64,000 nt of DNA from Phenylobacterium sp. (GTDB lineage Bacteria > Pseudomonadota > Alphaproteobacteria > Caulobacterales > Caulobacteraceae): positions 1 to 64,000 of the forward strand of contig JADBYZ010000011.1 of assembly GCA_020402745.1 (NCBI GenBank), read 5' to 3'. This document shows positions 54,579 to 62,671 of the stretch, in pieces (the first letter of the stretch is position 1; each line of letters starts with the position of its first letter). The translations under genes were made by a program, and so were the position numbers. The notes under the pieces are model-generated. The model did not search any database. It was not told the DNA's origin and saw only the letters and a program-made list of their open reading frames with translations.

Positions 54579-54730
54579 GAACCAATTTATGCCGTGCAGA
54601 GGGCCCGCCTGTCCACGCCAGAGCGGCGTTCGACCTTTCCGCCCCCGGCCAGGATCGCCCCTCCGCCTTGCCAGGCTTCCCGCACATCCCCAGGGTGGAG
54701 CGGAGTTCACCAAAGGCGAGGACCCGCACC

Positions 54731-55507
54731 ATGACCCTCCAGCTCAGACAGATCGCCTTCGTCGCCGACCGGCTCGAACCCGTCCTCCAGGACTTCGAAG
54801 CCGTGTTCGGCCTCGTGCGCTGCTACATAGACCCCGGGGTCGCCGTCTTCGGGCTGGAGAACACCCTCATGCCGGTGGGGCGCAACTTCTTCGAGGTGGT
54901 GGCCCCGGTGACGCCCCAGACTGCGGCCGGCCGGTACCTGGAGCGCCGCAAGGGCGACGGCGGCTACATGGTCATCACCCAGGCGCCGACCCTTGCCGAA
55001 CTGGAGGATGTCCGACGCCAGGCGGGCGAGGTCGGGGTGCGGGTGGCCTGGGAGTCCTCTCGGCCGGGCTGGACACTCATCCAGCTTCACCCCGGCGACC
55101 TCAAGACCACCTTCCTGGACGTCGAGTGGGACGCGGCGGGCGACCTTGCCGGGCCCTGGCCGCCGGCGGGCGGAGCGGGCTGGGAAGATAAGGTTCGCCA
55201 GGACCTCGTCGTCGACTTCAGCGCGGTCGAGCTCCAGGCTGATGATCCCGCCGGCGCCGCGCGGCTCTGGAGCGCCGTCACGGGCGCGCCCGTCCAGGTC
55301 GAGGCGGGCGTTCCGTGGGTGCGACTCAACAATGCCGGCCTGCGTTTCGTGCCGGCGGCTGACGGTCGCGGCCCCGGCCTGTCGGCGGTGGACCTGAAGG
55401 TCCGTGATCCGGCCGAAATCGTCGCCCGCGCCCGGGCGCGCGGCCTGCCCGCCACTGAGGACCGGGTCGAAGTCTGCGGCGTGCGTTTCCACCTCACGAG
55501 GGCCTGA
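54731..55507 (+). CDS. VOC (glyoxalase-fold) family protein
   Basis: 258 residues with two betaalphabetabetabeta modules: LRQIAFVADRLEPVLQDFEA with FFEVVAP, and DFSAVELQADDPAGAARLW with DLKVRDP. Metal ligands are not obvious, so it could be a lyase-like protein without metal. Divergent from the acyltransferase across a 152-base region and 102 bases before the TonB receptor. Confidence 0.85.
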   Translation: MTLQLRQIAFVADRLEPVLQDFEAVFGLVRCYIDPGVAVFGLENTLMPVGRNFFEVVAPVTPQTAAGRYLERRKGDGGYMVITQAPTLAELEDVRRQAGEVGVRVAWESSRPGWTLIQLHPGDLKTTFLDVEWDAAGDLAGPWPPAGGAGWEDKVRQDLVVDFSAVELQADDPAGAARLWSAVTGAPVQVEAGVPWVRLNNAGLRFVPAADGRGPGLSAVDLKVRDPAEIVARARARGLPATEDRVEVCGVRFHLTRA

Positions 55508-55608
55508 GCCCCGTCCCCGACGGATTTTCCGGTGGAATGCGTTGGCTCAGGGTCCGACCGCGCCTATCTCCGCCCGGTCCGCGACTGGACAGCCGGGACT
55601 TGCCCATC

Positions 55609-58269
55609 GTGCCAAACCGACTCCTCGCGGCCCTCGCGGCGCCCGCCCTCGCCGTCGTCGCCTCCGGCCCCGCCCTCGCGGCCCCGCCGCCGGCTGGCGA
55701 TGCCGTGGTCGATGAACTCGTGGTTGAGGCGCCGGCGGACCGGGCCGGGGCCGCGATCGGCGATATCCGGCCCGAGCTGAAGATCGACGAGGCGGAGATC
55801 CAGTCCTACGGCGTCAGCAACGTCGCTGAACTGGTCGCCCAGCTGGCGCCCCAGACCCAGTCCGGCCGGGGCCGCAGCCGCGGCGGCATGCCGGTGGTCC
55901 TGCTCAACGGCGCGCGGATCTCGGGCTTTGCGGAACTTCGCGACCTTCCGTCCGAGGCCATCCTCAGGGTCGACGTCCTGCCCGAGGAGGCGGCCCTCAA
56001 GTACGGCTATCCCGCCGACCAGAGGGTGCTGAACTTCGTGACCCGCCAGACCTTCCGGGCGGTGACCTCCGAGATCGACATCGAGGCCGCCACCGCCGGC
56101 GGGACCGTGACCCGGGAGGTCGAGGCGGGCGTCTTCCGGATCGAAGGGGATCACCGCACCCAGCTCCGGGTCGACTGGACCGACTCCTCGGCCGTGACCG
56201 AAGACGAGCGGGATGTCCCCCTGGACGGCGCGTCCGCCCTCTACACCCCGGAGGGCCTGTTCCGCGGACGCGGGCCTGGCGGCGAGATCGACCCGGCCCT
56301 CAGCGCCCTGGCCGGGGGCGTCGTCACGATCGCCGGCCTGCCCCCCATCGCCGCCACGCGCCCGCCCACCCTGTCCGAGGTCGCCGCCCTGGCCGGACAG
56401 GTCCCCGGGCAGGGCGAGGGCGCCTTCCGCACCCTCACGCCCGAGACCCGGAAGCTGAGCGTGAACGGCGTCCTGGCGCGCAGCCTACCCTCAGGGACGA
56501 CGGCGACGGTCAACGCCGTCCTTACTCTCGGCGGCTCCGAGTCTCTGCAGGGCCGCCCGTCCTATGCCCTGGCCGTGCCGGCGACGCGCCCCTGGTCGCC
56601 CTTCTCCGGGACGACGGACCTCCTGCGACGGGACGCTTCGCGCGGCGCGGTCCGCCAGACCTCAGAGGACTGGAGCGCCCGCCTTGGCTTTGGCCTGAAT
56701 GGCGCCCGCAGCGGCTGGCGCACCTCCCTCACCGGCGGCCTGGACCTTTCGGACGCCGTGGGCCGCACCGACGGGGGCGTGAACGCCGCCCCTGCCCAGG
56801 CGCGCCTCTCCGCCGGTGATCCGGCCTTCAATCCGTATGCGCCGGGGCCCGGCGACCTATCCGTCTTCGAGGCCGACCGAACCCGCTCGCGCAATGCGGG
56901 CGCCGAGATCCAGGGGCTGGCGGCCGGGGCCCTGGCCGAACTGCCAGCCGGCCCGCTCTTCCTGTCGACGCGCGCCGGGGCCTCCGGCGCCTGGCTGAAG
57001 TCGCGCTCGGTGCGGCGCGGCGTCGAGCGCGAGGTCGACCTGTCGCGGACCGGCGTCAGCGGCCAGGCGAGCCTGGACATCCCCTTCCTGCGGCGCGATG
57101 CGGAAGGCTGGGGCCGACTGGGCGACCTGTCCGTGAACTTCAACCTGCAGGGCGAGACCCTCTCCGACGCCGGCGACCTGGGCGCGTGGGGCGGCGGGGT
57201 GAACTGGTCGCCCGTGGACCGCCTGACCCTCCTGGCCTCCTTCAGCCGGGACCAGTCGCCCCCCACACTGGTCCAGCTGGGGGCGCCCCGCACCGTGACC
57301 AGCGGGGTCCGGGTCTTTGACTATGTCCGCGGCGAGACGGTGGAGGTGGTCCAGGTCTCCGGGGGCGATCCCACCCTGAGCCGCGACCAGCGGGACTCCA
57401 CGCGCCTGGGCGTCAACTGGAAGCCCTTCGCCGCGCGCGAGCTCAACCTCTCGGTCAGCTACACCCTGAACCGGGCCGAGGACCCGGCCTCCGCCCTGCC
57501 GGCGGCGACGGCGGAGGTGCAGGCGGCCTTTCCCGAGAAGTTCCTGCGGGACGCGAACGGCCGTCTGGCGGTGGTCGATGTCCGGCCGGTCAACTTCCTG
57601 CGCAGCGAGCGCGAGGAGATCCGCTGGGGCTTCAACTGGTTTGGCGGCCAGGGGCCTGCCCAGGGATCCGCCACGGGCCGTCCCGGCGGGGGACCGCCGC
57701 GCGGCCCAGGCGGACCGCCTCCGGGGGCCGGGAGCGGCGGCCGGCCGATGGCCATGATGGGCGGTCCCGGCATGGGCGGGACGTCAGGGCGGAACGGCTG
57801 GCAGGTTTCGATCTATCACACGGCGGCGCTCACCGACCGGATCGTGGTGCGCCAGGGCGGCCCGGTCTTCGACCTCCTGGACGGATCGGCCGCCGGCGTC
57901 CGGGGCGGCTCGCCGGCCCACACTGTGGAACTGCAATCGGGGATCTTCCGCCAGGGGCGCGGCGCACGCCTGACCGCGTCCTGGAGGTCCGGCTCGACGG
58001 TCCGGGGCGAGACCCCCGGCGGGGACCTCGTCTTCTCCGACCTCGCGACGGTGGACATCCGCCTGTTCGACACCTTTTCCGGCTCGCCGGACCTGGTCCG
58101 GCGCTGGCCCTTTCTGAAGGGCGCCCGGGTGACCCTGGCGGTGGACAACCTCCTTGACGCCCGACTTGAGGTCCGCGACGCCCAGGGCCGGGTTCCGGCT
58201 GGATACGCCCCGGATGTCCTCGATCCCGTGGGCCGCGTGTTCGAGGTGAGCTTCCGAAAGGTGTTCTGA
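55609..58269 (+). CDS. TonB-dependent receptor with a Gly/Pro-rich insert
   Basis: 886 residues from GTG 55609, giving the signal peptide VPNRLLAALAAPALAVVASG before ALA. A TonB-box-like VDELVVEAP precedes the plug (GGMPVVLLNGARISGFAELR), and the last residues FEVSFRKVF close the barrel. Residues about 679-727 are a low-complexity Gly/Pro/Met stretch (GRPGGGPPRGPGGPPPGAG), presumably an extracellular loop. It belongs to a receptor family frequent in sphingomonads and Caulobacterales. Followed by an NTF2-like gene and a Fes-like esterase. Confidence 0.85.
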   Translation: MPNRLLAALAAPALAVVASGPALAAPPPAGDAVVDELVVEAPADRAGAAIGDIRPELKIDEAEIQSYGVSNVAELVAQLAPQTQSGRGRSRGGMPVVLLNGARISGFAELRDLPSEAILRVDVLPEEAALKYGYPADQRVLNFVTRQTFRAVTSEIDIEAATAGGTVTREVEAGVFRIEGDHRTQLRVDWTDSSAVTEDERDVPLDGASALYTPEGLFRGRGPGGEIDPALSALAGGVVTIAGLPPIAATRPPTLSEVAALAGQVPGQGEGAFRTLTPETRKLSVNGVLARSLPSGTTATVNAVLTLGGSESLQGRPSYALAVPATRPWSPFSGTTDLLRRDASRGAVRQTSEDWSARLGFGLNGARSGWRTSLTGGLDLSDAVGRTDGGVNAAPAQARLSAGDPAFNPYAPGPGDLSVFEADRTRSRNAGAEIQGLAAGALAELPAGPLFLSTRAGASGAWLKSRSVRRGVEREVDLSRTGVSGQASLDIPFLRRDAEGWGRLGDLSVNFNLQGETLSDAGDLGAWGGGVNWSPVDRLTLLASFSRDQSPPTLVQLGAPRTVTSGVRVFDYVRGETVEVVQVSGGDPTLSRDQRDSTRLGVNWKPFAARELNLSVSYTLNRAEDPASALPAATAEVQAAFPEKFLRDANGRLAVVDVRPVNFLRSEREEIRWGFNWFGGQGPAQGSATGRPGGGPPRGPGGPPPGAGSGGRPMAMMGGPGMGGTSGRNGWQVSIYHTAALTDRIVVRQGGPVFDLLDGSAAGVRGGSPAHTVELQSGIFRQGRGARLTASWRSGSTVRGETPGGDLVFSDLATVDIRLFDTFSGSPDLVRRWPFLKGARVTLAVDNLLDARLEVRDAQGRVPAGYAPDVLDPVGRVFEVSFRKVF

Positions 58270-58331
58270 GGGGTTGCGCCGGGCGACAGGCTGGACTTCC
58301 CTAGGCGCAAAGCTTCCGGGAGGACGCCGAC

Positions 58332-58757
58332 ATGACAGACCCATCGGCCCCGCGCCCGCCCGTGCGCGCAGAGCACGCCGCCTTCTCCGCCCAGATCAAC
58401 GCCGCCCAGGACGTGCTCGACGCCTTTATGGCCGCCTGGAACGCCCGGGACGCCGGCGGCGTCCGGACCAGCTTCAACTTCCCGCACGTCCGGTTTGCCT
58501 CCGGCCAGGTCCGGGTCCTGTCGGCCGAGGACGTCAATGACGGGATGTACGCCGGGGCGGCCCTTTCGGAGTGGGGACGTTCGGCCTGGCTCCGGAGAGA
58601 GGTCATCCACGCCGGCGCCGACAAGGTCCAGCTCGACACCCGCTTCGCCCGTTTCCGGCCGGACGGGAGCCTGATCAGCGTCTTCGACTCGATCTACATT
58701 GTGACCCTTCAGGACGGTCGCTGGGGCGTCCAGGGCCGGTCCAGCTACGCGCCCTGA
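58332..58757 (+). CDS. SnoaL/NTF2-like protein
   Basis: 141 residues. VLDAFMAAWNARDAGGVRTS is the usual opening helix of the NTF2-like cone fold, and the end (DGRWGVQGRSSY) matches too. Function unknown; many are small isomerases or ligand-binding proteins. In the operon between the TonB receptor and the esterase, 14 bases before the latter. Confidence 0.83.
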   Translation: MTDPSAPRPPVRAEHAAFSAQINAAQDVLDAFMAAWNARDAGGVRTSFNFPHVRFASGQVRVLSAEDVNDGMYAGAALSEWGRSAWLRREVIHAGADKVQLDTRFARFRPDGSLISVFDSIYIVTLQDGRWGVQGRSSYAP

Positions 58758-58771
58758 AACGGGACCCCGCC

Positions 58772-59593
58772 ATGAAGGCCGCCAGCTATCCCCTCGCCCG
58801 CGAGCAGGACTTCACCTCCCGCGTCAATGGCCGCGCCTACCGCGTGAGGGTCGCGACACCCTACGGCCCGCCGCCTGAGACCGGCTATCCCGTCCTCTAC
58901 GTCCTCGACGGAGACGGCTATTTTGGTTCGTTCGCCGACGCCGCCCGGATGCGGGCGGCCCTTGGCGCCGAGCTTCCACACGCCGCCGTCGTGGGCGTGG
59001 GGTATCCGGGCGGTGATCTTTCCGCCGCCCTGGGGCGGCGCTTCCTGGACCTGACCCCGACCGAGCCCGACGAGGCCGAGAAGGCGAGCCACACCTTCGC
59101 CACAGGCGACCTCGCCTACGCCGGCGCTGATGACTTCCTGGAGATCCTGACCGAGGAGGTCCGGCCCCGCATCGCCGACATCCTGCCGGTCGACCTCTCG
59201 CGGCAGGCCGTGTTCGGCCATTCCCTCGGCGGCCTCTTCGTCCTCTACAGCCTGTTTCGCCGGCCCGACGCCTTCTCCGCCTGGCTGGCCCTTAGTCCTT
59301 CCATCTGGTGGGATGGCCGGACGGTCCTCCGGGGCGAGGCGGGCTTCACCGCCGCACTGCCCGCCCTGGCGACGCCGCCTCGGCTCTTCGTCGGCGTCGG
59401 CGCCCTGGAGCAACCCGTGGGCTCGCCCGCCCGGATGGTTGATAACGCCGTCGAGCTTTCCGCCAGGTTTTCCGCCCTTTCGGGTCCGCCGGGCTGGCGG
59501 TTCGCTTCCCGGGTGTTTGAGGGCGAGACCCATTCCAGCGTCATCTGGCCCGCCATTAATCCCATGCTGGACTTCGCCCTCAAGGACGCCTGA
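58772..59593 (+). CDS. Alpha/beta-hydrolase esterase, Fes/EstD-like (putative esterase family)
   Basis: 273 residues. Nucleophile Ser151 in FGHSLGG, catalytic His254 in GETHSS, PVLYVLDGDGYF near residue 40. This COG2819-type group contains siderophore-ester hydrolases and acyl-peptide esterases. It has no signal peptide, so it would act on imported molecules. Next to a TonB receptor, a role in siderophore breakdown is an attractive guess. Confidence 0.87.
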   Translation: MKAASYPLAREQDFTSRVNGRAYRVRVATPYGPPPETGYPVLYVLDGDGYFGSFADAARMRAALGAELPHAAVVGVGYPGGDLSAALGRRFLDLTPTEPDEAEKASHTFATGDLAYAGADDFLEILTEEVRPRIADILPVDLSRQAVFGHSLGGLFVLYSLFRRPDAFSAWLALSPSIWWDGRTVLRGEAGFTAALPALATPPRLFVGVGALEQPVGSPARMVDNAVELSARFSALSGPPGWRFASRVFEGETHSSVIWPAINPMLDFALKDA

Positions 59594-59632
59594 GGCGCCC
59601 CCCCCAACCCAAACCCGACGGAGCCCCCCACC

Positions 59633-60628
59633 GTGTCCGACACCTTCCGCGCCCTTCGCGCCCACAAGACCGACGCCGGGATCGAGACCCGGCTGGAGAC
59701 CCTGACCGACGCCGACCTGATGGACGGCGACGTCACCGTCCGGGTCGAGGCCTCGACCCTCAACTTCAAGGATGGCCTCGCCCTCACCGGCCGCTCGCCC
59801 ATCCTGCGCACCTTTCCCCTGATCCCCGGCATCGACTTCGCCGGTGTGGTCGAGGCCTCGACCTATGCCGGCTTCGCCCCGGGCGACCGGGTCGTCCTGA
59901 ACGGCTGGGGCGTGGGCGAGACCTGGCACGGCGGCTACGCCCAGAGGGCGCGGGTCAAGGGCGACTGGCTGGTCCGCCTTCCGGACAGCCTGTCCACCAC
60001 CCGGGCCATGGCCATCGGGACGGCGGGCTACACCGCCATACTGTGCGTCATGGCCCTGGAGCGCCAGGGGGTGACGCCCGGGTCCGGCGACATCCTGGTC
60101 ACCGGCGCCGCCGGCGGGGTGGGGAGCGTGGCCATCACCCTCCTGTCAGCCCTGGGACACCGGGTGGTGGCCTCCTCCCGGCGGGCGGAAGCCGAGGGCG
60201 ACTACCTGCGCGGCCTGGGTGCGGCGGAGGTGATCGACGCCGCGGAGTTCTCGGGTCCCGCCCGCCCGGTCGGCAAAGAGCGCTGGGCCGGGGTGGTGGA
60301 CTCCGTCGGCAGCCACACCCTGGCGAACGCGATCTCGCAGACCCGTTACGGCGGCGCGGTGGCGGCCTGCGGCCTGGCCCAGGGCATGGACCTGCCCGGG
60401 TCGGTGGCACCCTTCATCCTGCGCAGCGTCGTCCTGGCCGGGGTGGACAGCGTCCTGCGGCCCATGCCCGACCGGATCGAGGCCTGGCGCCGGCTCGGGA
60501 CCGATCTGGACCTCGCCCGCCTGGACGCCATGACCGAGGTCGCGGGCCTGTCCGACCTGCCGCGCCTCGCCGCCGAGATCCTCGATGGCAAGGTCCGCGG
60601 CCGGGTGGTGATCGACCCCTCGACTTAG
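59633..60628 (+). CDS. acuI: YhdH/AcuI-type acrylyl-CoA reductase family MDR
   Basis: 331 residues from GTG 59633. FKDGLALTGRSPILRTFPLI with PGIDFAG, VLNGWGVGETWHGGYAQ and VTGAAGGVGSVA are the signature blocks of the AcuI/YhdH subgroup. NADPH reduction of acryloyl-CoA to propionyl-CoA, or detoxification of small enones. Its TAG overlaps by four bases the stop of the convergent DoxX gene. Confidence 0.88.
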   Translation: MSDTFRALRAHKTDAGIETRLETLTDADLMDGDVTVRVEASTLNFKDGLALTGRSPILRTFPLIPGIDFAGVVEASTYAGFAPGDRVVLNGWGVGETWHGGYAQRARVKGDWLVRLPDSLSTTRAMAIGTAGYTAILCVMALERQGVTPGSGDILVTGAAGGVGSVAITLLSALGHRVVASSRRAEAEGDYLRGLGAAEVIDAAEFSGPARPVGKERWAGVVDSVGSHTLANAISQTRYGGAVAACGLAQGMDLPGSVAPFILRSVVLAGVDSVLRPMPDRIEAWRRLGTDLDLARLDAMTEVAGLSDLPRLAAEILDGKVRGRVVIDPST

Positions 60629-61041
60629 CGAATGGGCCGGCCTGGCCGCCTTGCCGCGAGGAGCAGAAGCCCGGCGAAGATGCCGAGGTTCTTGATGAAG
60701 TTCTGCATCTCGTGCTGCGGGTCGCCGCCTGGGTAGTCGTTCCAGAAGTCGTGCATGAAGACGTTGATCAGCAGGGTCATTCCGGCCAGCAGAAAGGCGG
60801 CGGTGCGGGTGTTCCAGTTCGCCATCAGCGCCAGTCCGCCGCCGACTTGGAGGGGGATGGTCAGAAGCAGCAGAGGCAGGGCGAACGGCACCCCGTGGAG
60901 CTTCATATAGGCCAGCGTGCCGGCGAACCCGCCGACCTTCATCAGGCCGGGAACCACGAAGTAGAGCCCCAAGAGGACGCGTCCGGTGAGGTCCATGGGC
61001 CGGCTGAGCCGGTCGAGCAGCGGGTCCAACGGGTTTTTCAT
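60625..61041 (-). CDS. DoxX family membrane protein
   Basis: 138 residues, four helices. GRVLLGLYFVVPGLMKVGGF is the family opening. Small quinone-linked or redox-stress membrane protein; role uncertain. GGAG lies six bases upstream of the ATG. Upstream neighbour is the DUF3429 gene (50 bases). Confidence 0.85.
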   Translation of the reverse strand: MKNPLDPLLDRLSRPMDLTGRVLLGLYFVVPGLMKVGGFAGTLAYMKLHGVPFALPLLLLTIPLQVGGGLALMANWNTRTAAFLLAGMTLLINVFMHDFWNDYPGGDPQHEMQNFIKNLGIFAGLLLLAARRPGRPIR

Positions 61042-61091
61042 GGAAGCTCCGGGTGGGGGGTGAAGGGCGTGGGCCGGGCGCCTCGCCGGAC

Positions 61092-61541
61092 TCAGACGAG
61101 GGCGCCCGCCGCCAGGCCTGCGACGGCCCCGGCGGTCAGGATCAGGCGAAGGCGCGGATACCAGCCGGGAAGCCCTTGCGAGCGCAGGTCCCAGAGAAGG
61201 TGCAGGACAAGGGCGGCGGCCAGGCCCGCCAGCTGGAGGCCGGAGTGCCCTGCCGGCAGCAGGACCAGCCCCCAGGCGGCGACGCTGGGCGCCATGCTGA
61301 AGGCGATGGTCCGCGGGTTGGGTTCAGGGTCGCTGACGGCCCGGCCCCACCGCGCGCCGCCCAGGAAGGACAGGATCACCGCCGCATAGAGACCGAGGGC
61401 CCGGTCACACCCAGCCGAAAGTTCCGGTGCGGCCAGGGACAGCATGGGAAGACCCAGGAAGGGGATGAGGCCGGCCAGGCCCCAGGCCAGGACAGGGCGG
61501 GGGATGGGGCCAGCGCCGCCCGAGGGATCGCCCGAGGTCAT
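61092..61541 (-). CDS. DUF3429 family membrane protein
   Basis: 149 residues with about five helices; AAVILSFLGGARWGRAV in the middle is the diagnostic block. Function unknown. AGGAGG precedes the ATG. Same direction as the DoxX gene downstream. Confidence 0.85.
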   Translation of the reverse strand: MTSGDPSGGAGPIPRPVLAWGLAGLIPFLGLPMLSLAAPELSAGCDRALGLYAAVILSFLGGARWGRAVSDPEPNPRTIAFSMAPSVAAWGLVLLPAGHSGLQLAGLAAALVLHLLWDLRSQGLPGWYPRLRLILTAGAVAGLAAGALV

Positions 61542-61609
61542 CGCACCGCCTCCTGACGGGTTTCCAGCCCCCGGTCTTGTCCCGGGAGCGCCAAGCTTGC
61601 AAGCCCGCG

Positions 61610-62671
61610 TCAGGTCCAGAGGCGGTTGCGGATGCGCTGGCCCGGCTCGGGCGCTGGCTGGACAGGCCGCTCCAGGACCTCCGCCCCCGGACCCAGGCGT
61701 TCCAGCACCCCCGCGCGTTCAGCGGTCCCGAGGGCGGCGAAGGCGGCCTGGAGGTCCGCCAGGCACTGCACCCGGTAGGGCGAGACAGGCAGGCGCCAGT
61801 CCACGCCTCCGCGCTGGAAGCGGACGAGCTTCAGGCTCCGGGCCGCCGCCTGGGCGTTGGCGTCCATTTCCGCCAGGTGATCGCGCACCGCCAGCCGCAG
61901 CAGGGGATCGAGGTCGGCGGGCGCGGTCTCCGGCAGGGGGGCGTCGGTGATCCCCTCTGGGCGGGTGTTCCAGAGCCGGGCGGTCCAGGCCAGGACCGAC
62001 GGCGCCCGCTCGCGCATCAGGGATGACGACGTCGGGTCGCTGGCGAAGTGCCTGAACATGGGCCCGAAGAGGCCGAAGTCAGCCGCAACGGGCCGCTCGC
62101 CGAACAGGAAGGGCCGCCGGGTGAGGAGGGGTTCAAGGAGATCGAGCACCTCGAGGTAGAGCCTCTCCACCGAAGGGGCCGTCGCCCGGGTGATCCCGTC
62201 CTGACGCAGGTAGACCCCCTGCTGGCGGTGTCGCACGACGGCCGCCTTCAGGGCCAGGGGAAGGGGGAGGTCCCGCATCAGGGTGGCGGCGATGCGGCGT
62301 CCCATCAGCTGGGCGTCATCGGTGAAGGCCCAGCGATAGTATAGGGCCGGTCGCCAGAGCCATTCGTCGAAGGCGTCCTCCAGGAACAGGCTGAGGAAGG
62401 CGGCGAGGGGGTCGGTCGGCTGCAGGGCCGGGCCGGGCGCCTCGGTCTCGAGGCGGCGCAGGATGGCGGTGGTGTCCGTCAGCCAGGTCCCGTCCGGCGA
62501 GCGCAGGGCCGGCATCTGTGCAATGCCTGTGGCCCGGGCGCAGGCGCGGAAGCCGGCCATATCCATCTCGACGAACCGGAAGGGTAGCCCGCGGACGCGG
62601 AGCCAGGCCTCAAGCTTGCCCGTGAAGTAGGACAGCTTCAGGCCATGAAGTTCCCAGGTCCCGTCGCTCAA
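61610..62671 (-). CDS. Glutathione S-transferase-like protein
   Basis: 353 residues from a TTG that overlaps the sulfatase stop (TTGA). A thioredoxin-like N-domain (LHGLKLSYFTGKLEAWLRVR, then QMPALRSPDGTWLTDT with the cis-Pro) is followed by an all-helical domain with PFLFGERPVAADFGLFG. About 100 residues longer than classical GSTs, with an added C-terminal part rich in DANAQAAARSLKLVRF. Activity uncertain. Confidence 0.83.
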   Translation of the reverse strand: MSDGTWELHGLKLSYFTGKLEAWLRVRGLPFRFVEMDMAGFRACARATGIAQMPALRSPDGTWLTDTTAILRRLETEAPGPALQPTDPLAAFLSLFLEDAFDEWLWRPALYYRWAFTDDAQLMGRRIAATLMRDLPLPLALKAAVVRHRQQGVYLRQDGITRATAPSVERLYLEVLDLLEPLLTRRPFLFGERPVAADFGLFGPMFRHFASDPTSSSLMRERAPSVLAWTARLWNTRPEGITDAPLPETAPADLDPLLRLAVRDHLAEMDANAQAAARSLKLVRFQRGGVDWRLPVSPYRVQCLADLQAAFAALGTAERAGVLERLGPGAEVLERPVQPAPEPGQRIRNRLWT

